Numbered from the stretch's first letter, positions 7,861 through 17,185 are shown. The stretch is DNA of 44,810 nt from Clostridiales bacterium (GCA_017620475.1 JAFZQI010000018.1:1-44810); one strand, 5' to 3'. A program made the numbers and translations. The notes: generated by a model from the sequence alone, not told the origin.

Positions 7861-9852
7861 ATGACAAAAAGAAGAATGAAGACGATGACCGGCAGTTTCC
7901 TGCTGGTTTTTACGATGCTTACTGCGCTGTTTACGCCTTCCGTTTCAGCAGCGTCCACCTTGAAATTCCGCATGAATACGCACTTCAAGCAGAGCGAAGC
8001 AAGAAGTATGCTGGATTATGTCAACAGTTTCCGGACGGGAAGTGAGGCGTACTATACAAATTCAACCGGAGGTTCCACATATCTGGACAACCTCAAGCCG
8101 TACACCTATAGTTACGCGCTTGAAGAAATCGCGATGCAGAGAGCGGCGGAGATTGCGATCTACTGGGATCACTACCGCCCGGATCAGACCCTTTGTTTCA
8201 CATGCTCGAGTTCAACCGGCGTATCCAGTTCCTGTGAGAATCTGGCCGCAGGTACCGGAACGGCCTATAGTACGTACATGCTGTTGAGGGAGGATGGTGA
8301 ACCCTACGAGTATCAGGGCCATCGCCGTGCGATGCTGAGTTCGAGTTATACCACAATTGGTATCGCTTGCGTCGAGGTTGGCGGAGTCCACTACTGGGTA
8401 CAGGAATTCGGTTTTGGTGATTCCGTTCCATATACAGATCCTCTGGACGGGTACAAAGATGTGACGATCAACGCGGATACATCTTTCATTACCTCGATGA
8501 CGGATCTGAGCATAAATGTGAAGCAGGACTACATTGTCAATACGGTATCCGAGGTGTCCACTGAGGTGGGCGCGGTGTTGAAGTTCAACAGCTCATGGCC
8601 GTCCGAGTCTCCCCGTAATGTCGTATTTGATGTTTCCTGGAGCAGCACCGATACTTCGGTGCTAAAGGTCAGCAGCGGGAATGCCCGAGCGTTGAGTGTC
8701 GGATCAGCCTCCCTTAAGGCGACGGTATGGAACCAGAGTCTGGAGCTTCCTGTTTCGGTAGTATCGACGACGAATCCGTCTGCGCTGGGCCTTTCGGTTT
8801 CTCCTTCCAGCGGTGTGACCATGCGCCTTTCCTGGAACGCCGTGAGCGGTGCAAGCGCGTATGAGATCTACCGCTGCAACACGGAAACCGGTACGTATAC
8901 TTTGCTGAAGACGACCACCGGCACATCGACCTCTGATACGGGACTTACTGCAGGTTCCCGCTACTACTATGTTGTCGCGGCCTATCGTGCCAGCGGAAAC
9001 CGCCGGAATTATCTTTCCGTTTCTAACGCGACTGCGGCTGTTGCACTTGCTTCGCCGACCGTTACCTCTGCGGTTCCGACAGATACCGGCATCAAGGTCA
9101 AGTGGAGTCAGGCGACCGGCGCCGAGCGCTACAACATCTACCGCGCAGACAGCGCAAACGGAACGTATACCTATCTGGCAAGTATCACCAGTGGGACGAG
9201 GCAGTATCTCGATACTACGGTTAAGGGCGGAAAGACATACTACTATAAGGTCCGTGCCTACAAGAAGTTCGATGATATCGTCTACTACGGTGCCTGGTCG
9301 GCAGCTTTTAAAGCGACTATCCTCCCGGATATTAAGGTGACAGCCGAGCCGAAGAGTGGTGTGACCATGTCTATAAGCTGGACATCCTCCAAGGGGGCCA
9401 CTTCGTATGATATCTACCGTGCCACTTCGGCAGGCGGCCCATACAAGTATGTAAAGAGCACGACAGGCACATCTACTTCCGATACGAATCTTACCGCCGG
9501 AAGACGTTACTACTACATGGTCCGCGCCTGCAAGGGTTCAGGTGATTCCGCAAGCTACAGCAAGTTCTCGTCCACGGCGGCCGTGACCATCGGCACACCT
9601 ACGATGAACAGTGCGACCCTCACCGGTTCCGGCGTCAAACTCAGCTGGGGCAAGATCGGTGTGGCCGACGGGTACAATGTATACCGTTATAACGGAAGCA
9701 CCTATGTCTACGTTGCCAGTGTCACGGGCGGAAAACTGACCTACACCGATCCGAACGGCAAGAAGGGCACATACTATAAAGTGCGTGCTTATAAGCGTGT
9801 CGATGGCGTAGTGTACTACAGCGATTGGTCCAATGCCAAGGCCGGAAAATAA
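7861..9852 (+). CDS. secreted CAP-domain protein with four fibronectin type III domains
   Basis: A 663-residue exported protein. A signal peptide (residues 1-30, cleavage after SVSA) is followed by a CAP/SCP domain at about 48-185, which keeps its usual His and Glu residues (WDHYRP His104, CENLAAG Glu126, GHRRAML His154). An Ig-like stretch follows (about 200-305), then four Fn3 repeats of about 88 residues with recurring YYYKVRAYK and IYR motifs. CAP proteins of this kind are secreted or wall-associated; the bacterial function is mostly unknown. The frame is open from 7501, but the upstream part has no protein-like composition. ATG 7855 or 7861 fits the signal peptide; the ribosome binding site there is weak. 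The last Fn3 domain ends the protein and no wall anchor is seen. Confidence 0.8.
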   Translation: MTKRRMKTMTGSFLLVFTMLTALFTPSVSAASTLKFRMNTHFKQSEARSMLDYVNSFRTGSEAYYTNSTGGSTYLDNLKPYTYSYALEEIAMQRAAEIAIYWDHYRPDQTLCFTCSSSTGVSSSCENLAAGTGTAYSTYMLLREDGEPYEYQGHRRAMLSSSYTTIGIACVEVGGVHYWVQEFGFGDSVPYTDPLDGYKDVTINADTSFITSMTDLSINVKQDYIVNTVSEVSTEVGAVLKFNSSWPSESPRNVVFDVSWSSTDTSVLKVSSGNARALSVGSASLKATVWNQSLELPVSVVSTTNPSALGLSVSPSSGVTMRLSWNAVSGASAYEIYRCNTETGTYTLLKTTTGTSTSDTGLTAGSRYYYVVAAYRASGNRRNYLSVSNATAAVALASPTVTSAVPTDTGIKVKWSQATGAERYNIYRADSANGTYTYLASITSGTRQYLDTTVKGGKTYYYKVRAYKKFDDIVYYGAWSAAFKATILPDIKVTAEPKSGVTMSISWTSSKGATSYDIYRATSAGGPYKYVKSTTGTSTSDTNLTAGRRYYYMVRACKGSGDSASYSKFSSTAAVTIGTPTMNSATLTGSGVKLSWGKIGVADGYNVYRYNGSTYVYVASVTGGKLTYTDPNGKKGTYYKVRAYKRVDGVVYYSDWSNAKAGK

Positions 9853-9873
9853 CTGATCGGTTGAGAAGTGATT

Positions 9874-10380
9874 TTATATCGGGCGGATGATCAGCGGAAT
9901 AGTAAATGTTGACTGCCAGCCGCTTGCCTTCAGTTCTTCAGTGATGATCGGGCTGAGACGTGTGCCCGCTTGAATGAGGAACTTGAGGTCTCCCATGGAG
10001 TTGATCTGCGGAGCCATCTCTCTTTCGATCACGTTGCGGACGATGCTTCTGACCGTCGTTCTTTGTGTCGCATCATCCATCGTGCAAACACCGAAAGGCT
10101 TGACCCTCATCACACCGGAAATCTTAAGTTTGACATTCTGTCCCTGAGCATTCATCCCGAGATCGATCGGATCGAGCTTATTCAGATCGGCCTGTACGAC
10201 TCCCTCGGGGAGCCGGCTTCCCGAAGATGTTCTTGGCCGATCCTGCGCGCCGGTTCTTGTGTCCGCGGTTCTCTGCTGTGGAGCCTGGGCTGCCTGCTTG
10301 GCGCGTTCTCTCTCAATATGTGCATTTGCCGCCTGGGCACCGTTTTGCATCGCTGCTTTCAAATTATCGAAAAATCCCAT
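9874..10380 (-). CDS. hypothetical protein with an Ala/Gln-rich N-terminal helix
   Basis: A 168-residue soluble protein I do not recognise. Residues 1-45 form a likely amphipathic, Ala/Gln/Arg-rich helix (MGFFDNLKAAMQNGAQ at the start), then a low-complexity linker to about 58. A compact alpha/beta domain (KLDPIDLGMNAQGQNVKLKISG, split here only for naming) continues to the end with IPLIIRPI. The shape, a beta-rich core followed by a helix with conserved Arg and a final strand, faintly recalls SPFH-type or scaffold proteins, but this is only an impression. A strong GGAGAGAG ribosome binding site precedes ATG 10380 and a TATAAT box lies at 10413-10418, so it is probably a single-gene unit, converging with the CAP gene. 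Confidence 0.65.
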   Translation of the reverse strand: MGFFDNLKAAMQNGAQAANAHIERERAKQAAQAPQQRTADTRTGAQDRPRTSSGSRLPEGVVQADLNKLDPIDLGMNAQGQNVKLKISGVMRVKPFGVCTMDDATQRTTVRSIVRNVIEREMAPQINSMGDLKFLIQAGTRLSPIITEELKASGWQSTFTIPLIIRPI

Positions 10381-10412
10381 TTCTCTCTCCTCCGGATTTT
10401 AAATCTACTCCG

Positions 10413-10418
10413 ATTATA
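10413..10418 (-). promoter_or_regulatory. -10 box for the 9874-10380 gene
   Basis: TATAAT on the minus strand lies 32 bases upstream of the start codon; no good -35 box is visible at the usual distance. Confidence 0.4.
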
Positions 10419-10491
10419 GCATTTGCATTGAGGCAAAACAGGATGAATGCCGCGAAATAGAGCGTGTAAAAACCGATAAAGCAGGTTGTAA

Positions 10492-11385
10492 TCAAAACAG
10501 GTCCAGCATACTGTCCAGATAGATCTCTTCTCTGACTTTGAGCTGATACTCCGGACGGGTCATGTAGTAAAGCAGAAATTCCAAAACAACGGCGCTACCT
10601 AAGCTGCGGCCTTCGATCTTAAAATGCGAAAATCCTGCCGGTGCATAGATATCCTGTATGGAGCCTATCCCGATGAAGCCCGGGTTCTTCACGGCTTCCG
10701 AGAACCGATAACCCCGATGGGCATCAGGTGAAACACAGATGTGATCCTCACAGGACTCTCCGAGGCTCTTGCGACTGACATTTTCGTAGCAGCGCTTCCG
10801 CTCCTGACAGCCGTAGAAACAGCACTCGTTGCAAAGGAATTCCACTTTCTGCTTCTGCTTTGGGGATAATGCATTCAAGTGAGAAAGATCCGTATTCAGC
10901 CGGAAATCCGGAACGGCAAAACGGAATTCCTTACGATTCAATTCCGCTTCGAACAAAGAAAAATCGGTGATGACTTTCGTGGTAGATGAAACGAAATAGA
11001 AATCGGGATAGTGCTTCTGAAGGTACGAAAGCAGCAGGTCCGAATGGATGATCACGCCGTTTTCGACATTCCCGTTGTGCTCAAAGAGTGTACAAAGATC
11101 GTTGCACCGCTTATCGGCGAGGTGTTCCTCACGAAGCAATGAATTACTGAATGTCAGGCGTGAGGAAATGGCATACTCCTTCATTAGGGAAGCCACATTT
11201 CCGGGATCCTCTTCACCGAAGCCCACGCGTCCGCCACCCCATAAGCAATCGTAAGGTGCGCCATAGATCGAACCGATTTCGCACCAGTCATAGAAGTATT
11301 CCCGATGCTCCCGAAAGAGCGGAAGGAATGATTTATACAGATCGTAGAATTCGAACAATCCGGGAAGGTGATAGAAGACTTTCAT
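10492..11385 (-). CDS. peptidase U32-like TIM-barrel protein
   Basis: About 297 residues. The C-terminal part carries a cluster of cysteines (CNECC, CQERKRC, then CEDHIC) and the phrase FKIEGRSLG, which strongly resembles the FKIEGR signature of U32 proteins such as YhbU. Some U32 proteins are collagenase-like, while others act in tRNA or ubiquinone hydroxylation and bind iron-sulfur clusters, so peptidase activity should not be assumed. The open frame extends to GTG 11424, overlapping the GrpB gene by 4 bases (GTGA). ATG 11385, with AAGGCAGGA upstream and MKVFYHLPG as first residues, is preferred. It is probably co-transcribed with GrpB. Confidence 0.55.
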   Translation of the reverse strand: MKVFYHLPGLFEFYDLYKSFLPLFREHREYFYDWCEIGSIYGAPYDCLWGGGRVGFGEEDPGNVASLMKEYAISSRLTFSNSLLREEHLADKRCNDLCTLFEHNGNVENGVIIHSDLLLSYLQKHYPDFYFVSSTTKVITDFSLFEAELNRKEFRFAVPDFRLNTDLSHLNALSPKQKQKVEFLCNECCFYGCQERKRCYENVSRKSLGESCEDHICVSPDAHRGYRFSEAVKNPGFIGIGSIQDIYAPAGFSHFKIEGRSLGSAVVLEFLLYYMTRPEYQLKVREEIYLDSMLDLF

Positions 11386-11420
11386 ATCCGACAGGTCCTG
11401 CCTTGCTATTTGCTCATCGG

Positions 11421-11936
11421 TCACGGCAATAAGCCGATTCTTCTGTAAATGCCCTGTATAAAAGGCGTTTTGTGTTCGATGTATTTATCCATATCACAGG
11501 GATAAAGTGCAGCCCCTTCTTCTTTGACCCGGCTGTACTCCGAAACGGCATCCGGATGCAAGCGCAGATAATCCCGAAAACGAAGATGCCTTTCCAGTTC
11601 TTCGGAATCCCGTGCACATACGTACAGATGGTGCTTGCGTAAGTGCTCTTTTCCTTCGTATTTAAATGCTTCGCGTCCGGGAATACCCAGGTCGCCTTCG
11701 TGCATGTATCCGATTCCTTCCAGTGACGAGGTCACGGCCGGAAGACAGGACCGGTCAGGAATCACGATGTCGATATCGATGATTGGTTTTGCCGAAAGCC
11801 CGGGTACGGAAGTGCTGCCGACATGCTCGATCCGAATATCCGGATCGGGAAGCGCTTTTCGAAGTTCCTCTGCGATTGCGGTAAAGTCCGACTTCCAGTT
11901 TTCATCGTACGACTGAACGATCACTTGCTTGCCCAT
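11421..11936 (-). CDS. GrpB/UPF0157 family protein (nucleotidyltransferase fold)
   Basis: A 171-residue protein of the GrpB family. It keeps the family core: a variant of the nucleotidyltransferase motif in IEHVGSTSVPGL, then KPIIDIDIVI with the acidic pair, and HHLYVC followed by RFRDYLR. Family members are predicted nucleotidyltransferases, some found fused to dephospho-CoA kinase; the substrate is unknown. It overlaps the U32-like gene by 4 bases if that gene starts at GTG 11424. It starts 45 bases after the histidine kinase gene, so it could be the next gene of that operon or have its own promoter. Confidence 0.88.
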   Translation of the reverse strand: MGKQVIVQSYDENWKSDFTAIAEELRKALPDPDIRIEHVGSTSVPGLSAKPIIDIDIVIPDRSCLPAVTSSLEGIGYMHEGDLGIPGREAFKYEGKEHLRKHHLYVCARDSEELERHLRFRDYLRLHPDAVSEYSRVKEEGAALYPCDMDKYIEHKTPFIQGIYRRIGLLP

Positions 11937-11980
11937 ACATACCTGCCTTGATAGAAAATGTACCAGATAATACTATCACA

Positions 11981-14281
11981 TTATTCAGGATCGAATTCCA
12001 TGATTTCGTTATCGTCCGGATCGAATTCCATCACATCACCATTCGTATCGGATTCCATATCCGCGCTGTGAGAAACGGACTCTCTGATGGAATCAAGGAG
12101 GGAAGAATATGCTTTGATCAATGATCCGTGTTCTCTCTTAACATATTCGATATCACTGTCGTTCGCTGCTTTTTCCAGCTTTTGCGCAATTTGCGACACT
12201 TCCATAGCGCCAATGGTGGCCGAAGTGCTTTTGACAGAGTGGACAATGATGCCGTAGTTTTTCAGATCCTCATTGGTAAGTGCGGCATCCATCTTCGAGA
12301 TCTTTTCGTCCGAACTCTTGAGATACTCAACAAGGATCTTCTCATACAAAGCTTCATCGGTGCAGTTTTTGATCCCTGCCGATGTATCGACCCCGGCGTC
12401 TTGAAGTTTGTCATACTTCAGTGATCCGGAGAAAGGCTGTGAGCCTGACGGGTCTTTCTTTCCTGCTGCCTCGATCTTTTCATCCGGAATGTATTTCTTC
12501 AGCATGTTTTCGAGATCCACGCTATCGATCGGTTTCGTCAGATAGTCGGTAAATCCTTTTGAAAGATAACGGTTTCTGGCACCGACCACGGCATCCGCGG
12601 TAAGACAGATAACGGGGGTGCTGATATTCGGCCCGTCCGTGTGTTTCCTGATTTCATGCAGGGTCTCGACGCCGTCCATCTCCGGCATTCTCTGATCCAT
12701 CAGGATCACATCGTAGGCGTTTTCAAGAGCCAGCTCAATGGCTTCTTTGCCGCCTCCGGCCGTATCGATGGATATCTCCGTATCTCGTAAAAACTCCGTC
12801 GCCACGATCAGATTCATCCTGGTATCGTCCACGATGAGAATTCTTGCAGAAGGTGCCCGGAAACTCTCGTGATAGGATTTCATCTGACCCAGGGATTTTT
12901 CGAATTTCTGCTTGAAATTACCTACCGGTTCATCGGAAAGAACGACCTGAGGGATCGTCACGGTAAAGGTCGATCCTTCCCCGTATACGCTCTTGACGGT
13001 GATCGTGCCGCCCATCATATCCAGAAGCATCTTGGTGATGGCCAGCCCCAGTCCCGTGCCCTCTTTGGTGCTGTTCTTTTCCAGATCGACGCGCTCGAAT
13101 TTCCCGAAGAGCTTGCCGATATTTTCTTCGCTGATACCGATACCCGTATCCGTAACAGACACGATCAGCTCGTTTACAGGCTTATTATTCTCCGTTCTTT
13201 CCGTTTTCCGCCCGCTTACCGAAAGCGTGACGCTTCCTTCATCGGTGTACTTGACGGCATTATTCAGTATATTCGTGATGATCTGGCGAACGCGTACCAC
13301 ATCACCGTAAAGATGGTCCGGAAGGGTCTTATCGACCTCCGTCACGAATAGAAGATTCTTCTGTTTGGCCTTAAAGTAGATCATGTTGCTGACGTCGTTA
13401 AGCACCGAACTCAGCTGGTATTCGGTAGGGACGATGTCCATGCGGCCTTCCTCGATCTTGGTAAAGTCCAGGATATCATTGATGATGGCCAGCAGGTTAC
13501 TGCCGGCACTGTCTACATTGCCGGAATAATTCCGTATTCTTTTGGCCGATTCTCGAAAAACACTGATGTCCGTATCGGATAGATTCTCCATCTTATCCGT
13601 CTCGCGCAGGATCATCTCATTCATGCCCAGCACGGCATTGATCGGCGTACGGATCTCGTGACTGGTATTGGCAAGAAAGTCCGTTTTGGCTTCACTTGCA
13701 AGTCTTGCCGCTTCCAGCGCATCTTCCTGCTTGATCCTGGCTTTGACGATCTCATACTGGGCAACGGCACACATGATCACGCAGGCCAGATACATCATCG
13801 GAAGCCTTGAATAATAGGCGCTCGGGAATTGGTATCCCATGTCACGAAGAGGCGTATTCATATACACTACCATCATGATGAAAAAGACTGTACAGAAATA
13901 TACGCCGTAAACGAGGTTGAAGAAGTAGATGACGACCGGAACGGCCACAAAGAAGAGAAAGATGCTCGTACCTTCTGAACCGCCGGTATAAAGGAAGAAT
14001 CCGAAGGTGATCCAGTATACGAAACACTCAATATTAATGGCCAGGTGCATCAGCCAGTCTCGCTTCTTCTTTCCGAATTTACAAATGGAGAAACTCACCA
14101 CGCCGATGGCCGTCATCACGGCACAGAACAGTGCGTAACGGGCAACCAGATACTTGCCGTGTATGTAGTTATCGACGCTTAAATATATGCAGAACGGAAC
14201 GACGATGGAATAGACTATGATCGATAGTGTCAGATTGACATTCATGTACCGTTTATCGAATGAGATCAGTTTCTTAGGCAT
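11981..14281 (-). CDS. membrane-bound hybrid sensor histidine kinase (HisKA-HATPase-REC-Hpt)
   Basis: A 766-residue phosphorelay protein. Six hydrophobic segments fill residues 17-170, with little extracytoplasmic sequence. A coiled linker leads to HisKA with His208 (TSHEIRTP), HATPase with the N-box NAVKY near 341 and G-boxes DTGIGIS and GTGLGLA, a receiver with VDD at 484-486 and phospho-acceptor Asp529 (LMDQRMPEMDG), and an Hpt domain with His681 (VHSVKST). All relay residues are therefore in one chain; no DNA-binding partner is adjacent. The tail repeats MEFDP twice (751-755 and 761-765). It starts 26 bases after the preceding gene and is probably the last kinase-related gene of the operon that begins at 17185. 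A weak ribosome binding site precedes ATG 14281. Confidence 0.9.
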   Translation of the reverse strand: MPKKLISFDKRYMNVNLTLSIIVYSIVVPFCIYLSVDNYIHGKYLVARYALFCAVMTAIGVVSFSICKFGKKKRDWLMHLAINIECFVYWITFGFFLYTGGSEGTSIFLFFVAVPVVIYFFNLVYGVYFCTVFFIMMVVYMNTPLRDMGYQFPSAYYSRLPMMYLACVIMCAVAQYEIVKARIKQEDALEAARLASEAKTDFLANTSHEIRTPINAVLGMNEMILRETDKMENLSDTDISVFRESAKRIRNYSGNVDSAGSNLLAIINDILDFTKIEEGRMDIVPTEYQLSSVLNDVSNMIYFKAKQKNLLFVTEVDKTLPDHLYGDVVRVRQIITNILNNAVKYTDEGSVTLSVSGRKTERTENNKPVNELIVSVTDTGIGISEENIGKLFGKFERVDLEKNSTKEGTGLGLAITKMLLDMMGGTITVKSVYGEGSTFTVTIPQVVLSDEPVGNFKQKFEKSLGQMKSYHESFRAPSARILIVDDTRMNLIVATEFLRDTEISIDTAGGGKEAIELALENAYDVILMDQRMPEMDGVETLHEIRKHTDGPNISTPVICLTADAVVGARNRYLSKGFTDYLTKPIDSVDLENMLKKYIPDEKIEAAGKKDPSGSQPFSGSLKYDKLQDAGVDTSAGIKNCTDEALYEKILVEYLKSSDEKISKMDAALTNEDLKNYGIIVHSVKSTSATIGAMEVSQIAQKLEKAANDSDIEYVKREHGSLIKAYSSLLDSIRESVSHSADMESDTNGDVMEFDPDDNEIMEFDPE

Positions 14282-14307
14282 GGTTTTCCATCATCGCTTT
14301 CTGCAGG

Positions 14308-15048
14308 TTATGCTTTCTTGTACGTGTCCGTAGAGTAGATCCCGAAATATACGAAATCATCTCCTTCGCAGGCGGAGACAAGGTAATAGAATCCCGGATC
14401 GGAAACGGCATCGTAGAGAGAAGAGACGACGCTCAGTTTGACTTCCGAGTTGTTTGCTCCTTCGTAGAAGATATAATACTTGGTCGATTCCGTGGTATGA
14501 CCGTTACTGTCGGTGGATGTCGTTGTTTCGCTCTTTTTGCGAAGGACATTGATCGTATAGATCTTGTATCCGGCGTTCTCCGGGTTAAGGGAGGAAGATC
14601 TTGAAGTGAATGACCGGATCAGGAAGAAGACAACGATGATCGATAGAAGTCCGACGATAAACCAGATCACCCGGAAAAAATTAATGGGCTCGCCACGCCG
14701 TTTCGATTGGATGATCATCACGATGATCGATGCGATACAGTAAAGGGAGACGGCGCCCAGCATGATCGAGACGATCATGGTGAAAGTCCCGCCGCCGAAT
14801 TTTCTGGATTCGTAAAAGAGGCGGTATTCAGATTTCAGATACCGGTTCGTAAGCACGATCTTATTCTCTTCAGGATCGAGTTTCCTTGCTTCTTCGATGG
14901 CGGCATCCCGCTCCTGCTCATAGGGAATACGATCCTTATCGAATTTCTTCTCCTGGTTTTTCATCACGGCGAAACAGATAAAGAACAATGCGACCATCAC
15001 CGCAACTGCACCTAACCCGAATAGAAACGATTTCATTTTTGAACTCAT
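14308..15048 (-). CDS. hypothetical membrane protein with three membrane segments
   Basis: About 246 residues, family not recognised. Membrane segments lie at about 7-27, 89-112 and 124-144. The loop between the first two is highly charged (DKDRIPYEQERDAAIEEA). The C-terminal third is a soluble domain with KKSETTTSTDSNGHTTES, a repeat-like Ser/Thr region, and a beta-rich end. It resembles DUF3592-like membrane proteins in layout, with a conserved-looking YIFYEG strand, but this is uncertain. The start at ATG 15048 follows AGGTGAG; GTG 15054 is possible. It lies 6 bases after the lipoprotein gene and 26 bases before the histidine kinase, so the three are probably co-transcribed. Confidence 0.65.
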   Translation of the reverse strand: MSSKMKSFLFGLGAVAVMVALFFICFAVMKNQEKKFDKDRIPYEQERDAAIEEARKLDPEENKIVLTNRYLKSEYRLFYESRKFGGGTFTMIVSIMLGAVSLYCIASIIVMIIQSKRRGEPINFFRVIWFIVGLLSIIVVFFLIRSFTSRSSSLNPENAGYKIYTINVLRKKSETTTSTDSNGHTTESTKYYIFYEGANNSEVKLSVVSSLYDAVSDPGFYYLVSACEGDDFVYFGIYSTDTYKKA

Positions 15049-15054
15049 GATCAC

Positions 15055-16053
15055 TCACCTGCTATAGACTATTCCGAATTCTTCCGTCATGCCATACCGT
15101 ATCTCTTTGGATGTCTTTTCTAAACTGTTCTTATACATCTGAGGGTCACCTGTGAATATATAAAAAGTATAATCGAAATCTTCATCAGAATCGATCCTTG
15201 TGACTTCGCACTTAAGATAATGAGCAATCAGTTTTTCCGGTTCATATTTCAATTCCGAAATGGTCATCTTTTCCGGGTGATCCTCTTCATTTTCCCCTCG
15301 GCCGGGGTCAACGAAATTCACGTTATTACACACATCGAAATCGAAGGAATCGTAGAATGATTCATCTGTAAATACGAAGGCTCTGAAAGCATACACGCAA
15401 CGGGAATATTTCGTGCTGCTTATTTCGACAAGTTTCTGCAAAACCTCTTCCAGGTCCTCATATTTTGCGGAGTAGATATAGATGTTGTAGTAGCCGATCT
15501 CATGATTATGGTTCGTGACATCCTTATAGAAATGGAATTTCGAAACATTCTGACTGAGTATGCTTTCGAAATCTTTCACCACATCCACCTCATCCTTCAT
15601 CGTTTGATAACGTTCGTCAATAAGGATCTCCCGATCAATCGTTTCTGTAGCTCCCGTTTGGATATTTTGCAAAGTAAAACCGTCCGTGTAGGTGCCTTCG
15701 GCGGTGATGCCGTATTTCTGATTCGTGATCTTGAAGGAATAACAGTGACCGTCTTTGACCTCGACATATTTGTTGCCGAAAATACCGGGACCGTCTATCC
15801 CGGGGGCGACATATGTGGTGTATGTCAGTTTCGAAACCCGAAGGATCTTCACATCTACCTCATCCTGGAAGTTGGTCATCATATAGTCTTTGACACACGA
15901 GATGATCTCCTGCTCGCTTAGTGGAGAATCTTCCACTTCCCCGGTGAAGTCCTTATCTTTTTCGGCACATCCCCAAAGGCATACCGCAAGACAAACAATT
16001 GCGAAGAATATAGTAAACGCTTTTAGTCTATCCATGATCCGCACCATTCTCAT
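15055..16053 (-). CDS. hypothetical lipoprotein
   Basis: A 332-residue predicted lipoprotein. A hydrophobic signal segment ends in the lipobox CLWGC, and the mature protein begins Cys-Ala-Glu-Lys. The rest is soluble, rich in charged residues and beta strands; no family is recognised. The first Met (16053) is 2 bases after the previous stop; ATG 16047 or 16035 (MDRLKAF) are alternatives, and the last gives the more typical lipoprotein signal length. It sits between a zinc-ribbon-derived membrane protein and a second membrane protein, in the operon that ends with a histidine kinase, so an extracytoplasmic sensing or binding role is a reasonable guess only. Confidence 0.65.
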   Translation of the reverse strand: MRMVRIMDRLKAFTIFFAIVCLAVCLWGCAEKDKDFTGEVEDSPLSEQEIISCVKDYMMTNFQDEVDVKILRVSKLTYTTYVAPGIDGPGIFGNKYVEVKDGHCYSFKITNQKYGITAEGTYTDGFTLQNIQTGATETIDREILIDERYQTMKDEVDVVKDFESILSQNVSKFHFYKDVTNHNHEIGYYNIYIYSAKYEDLEEVLQKLVEISSTKYSRCVYAFRAFVFTDESFYDSFDFDVCNNVNFVDPGRGENEEDHPEKMTISELKYEPEKLIAHYLKCEVTRIDSDEDFDYTFYIFTGDPQMYKNSLEKTSKEIRYGMTEEFGIVYSR

Positions 16054-16055
16054 TT

Positions 16056-17000
16056 CTACTTCTGGTCACCTTGACGCTTCTTTACGAAAATGAAGGTGTC
16101 CGACCGGTACGTATGGCTGGCATGCTCATTGAAATCAACCAGTGCTTTTCGAGCACGATAGGCAGCGACTGCGCCGCCGGCAAGCATAAATATGGCGTTA
16201 AACACCGCATCCGGATCAGATGCGGCGTCCTCGCCCGAAAGAATAACGGCGATACAAGCAACAATGATCAGGGTGTATAAAAGACAGCACAATGCAAAAA
16301 GCCCCCAGAAACGTGCCTTGTTCCAGGGTGCCGTGCCGGCCACCTTTCCGGTCTGTCCGTTGATAAGGAAAGTATGCGGCCTGCCTTCGTAGCGTACCGT
16401 GATAAACCAGACGGGGAGCATGGCCGATCCGACTTTTTCCAGCGAGTTCTCAGATTTGAATTTCGGGACAGGCCTCAAAAATTCTTCGGGATCCGCGATT
16501 TCCAAATTCTCATCCCAGAGTCGGGAGATGAACATTTTTGCCGCTTTTTCTTTGGCCGTAACGATTGTGTCTTCGGAAGGAATGTCCGCAATATCCGCAT
16601 AGAACCCCATCAGGTAAGAGGAGTTGAACTCCTCGGCCTGAGCAAAATAATACGGTTCGAGCGCAAGTGACAGCGCTTCAGGCATCATGGAACAGGAAAA
16701 GACGGGCAGGGAAACGAACTGGCATTTTCCGACGCGCTGCACATTGATCTCCTTCTCCGAATCATATCGTTCCTGGGCACCGGCGAAATCACCGCTGTAA
16801 AGATCTGCAGGCAGATAGATTCCTCGGACACATTCCGGATCGATCTCTTTGAACGATTTGGAGACGAAAAAACCATTGCCGACACTTTCCTGAAACTGCC
16901 GGATCGCGTCTTCCTTCGAAATTTTGAACGGGATGATGAAATCCGGCCGGTTGGCCTTGGAGATACGCGGAAAACCGCATCCGGGACAGTTCTGGGACAT
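16056..17000 (-). CDS. zinc-ribbon-derived membrane protein, shortened paralogue of the 42538-43656 protein
   Basis: A 314-residue protein that starts with a single CPGCG knuckle. The next segment, PDFIIPFKISKEDAIRQF, aligns with PNGIIPFSIDKNGAKAAF in the 372-residue protein at 42538-43656, so the first three CxxC knuckles of that protein are missing here. The middle domain (about 30-215) is shared; NGQTGKV matches NGNTGEV near its end. Two membrane segments (about 232-252 and 265-285) follow, then a basic tail. Such proteins are often annotated as TFIIB-type zinc-ribbon proteins; their function is unknown. With one CxxC pair only, zinc binding alone is doubtful. AGGAGG precedes ATG 17000. 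The neighbouring lipoprotein starts 2 bases after its stop. Confidence 0.65.
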   Translation of the reverse strand: MSQNCPGCGFPRISKANRPDFIIPFKISKEDAIRQFQESVGNGFFVSKSFKEIDPECVRGIYLPADLYSGDFAGAQERYDSEKEINVQRVGKCQFVSLPVFSCSMMPEALSLALEPYYFAQAEEFNSSYLMGFYADIADIPSEDTIVTAKEKAAKMFISRLWDENLEIADPEEFLRPVPKFKSENSLEKVGSAMLPVWFITVRYEGRPHTFLINGQTGKVAGTAPWNKARFWGLFALCCLLYTLIIVACIAVILSGEDAASDPDAVFNAIFMLAGGAVAAYRARKALVDFNEHASHTYRSDTFIFVKKRQGDQK

Positions 17001-17008
17001 AAGACCTC

Positions 17009-17185
17009 CTAGTATTTCCTTCGTTCGGTGTCAGATCCATCCGAGCGAAAATCTTTTATGTACGGGAAGGCCACCTGCGAAGTCCCGAAGGCGTTTGATT
17101 TGCGAAGTTTATGCAGGAATCCGATAAGAATGGAAGATACTCCCAGCACAAAAAGACCGATACCTACACATATCCAGGCGATCAT
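17009..17185 (-). CDS. small single-pass membrane protein (58 residues)
   Basis: A 58-residue protein with one membrane segment at the N-terminus (MIAWICVGIGLFVLGVSSI) and a basic, Ser-rich cytoplasmic tail ending DTERRKY. The open frame begins at 17212, but GGAGGAG lies 8 bases upstream of ATG 17185, which decides the start. It is the first gene of the run to the histidine kinase, 8 bases before the zinc-ribbon-derived gene. No family is recognised; its position suggests a small partner of the membrane proteins downstream. Confidence 0.6.
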   Translation of the reverse strand: MIAWICVGIGLFVLGVSSILIGFLHKLRKSNAFGTSQVAFPYIKDFRSDGSDTERRKY

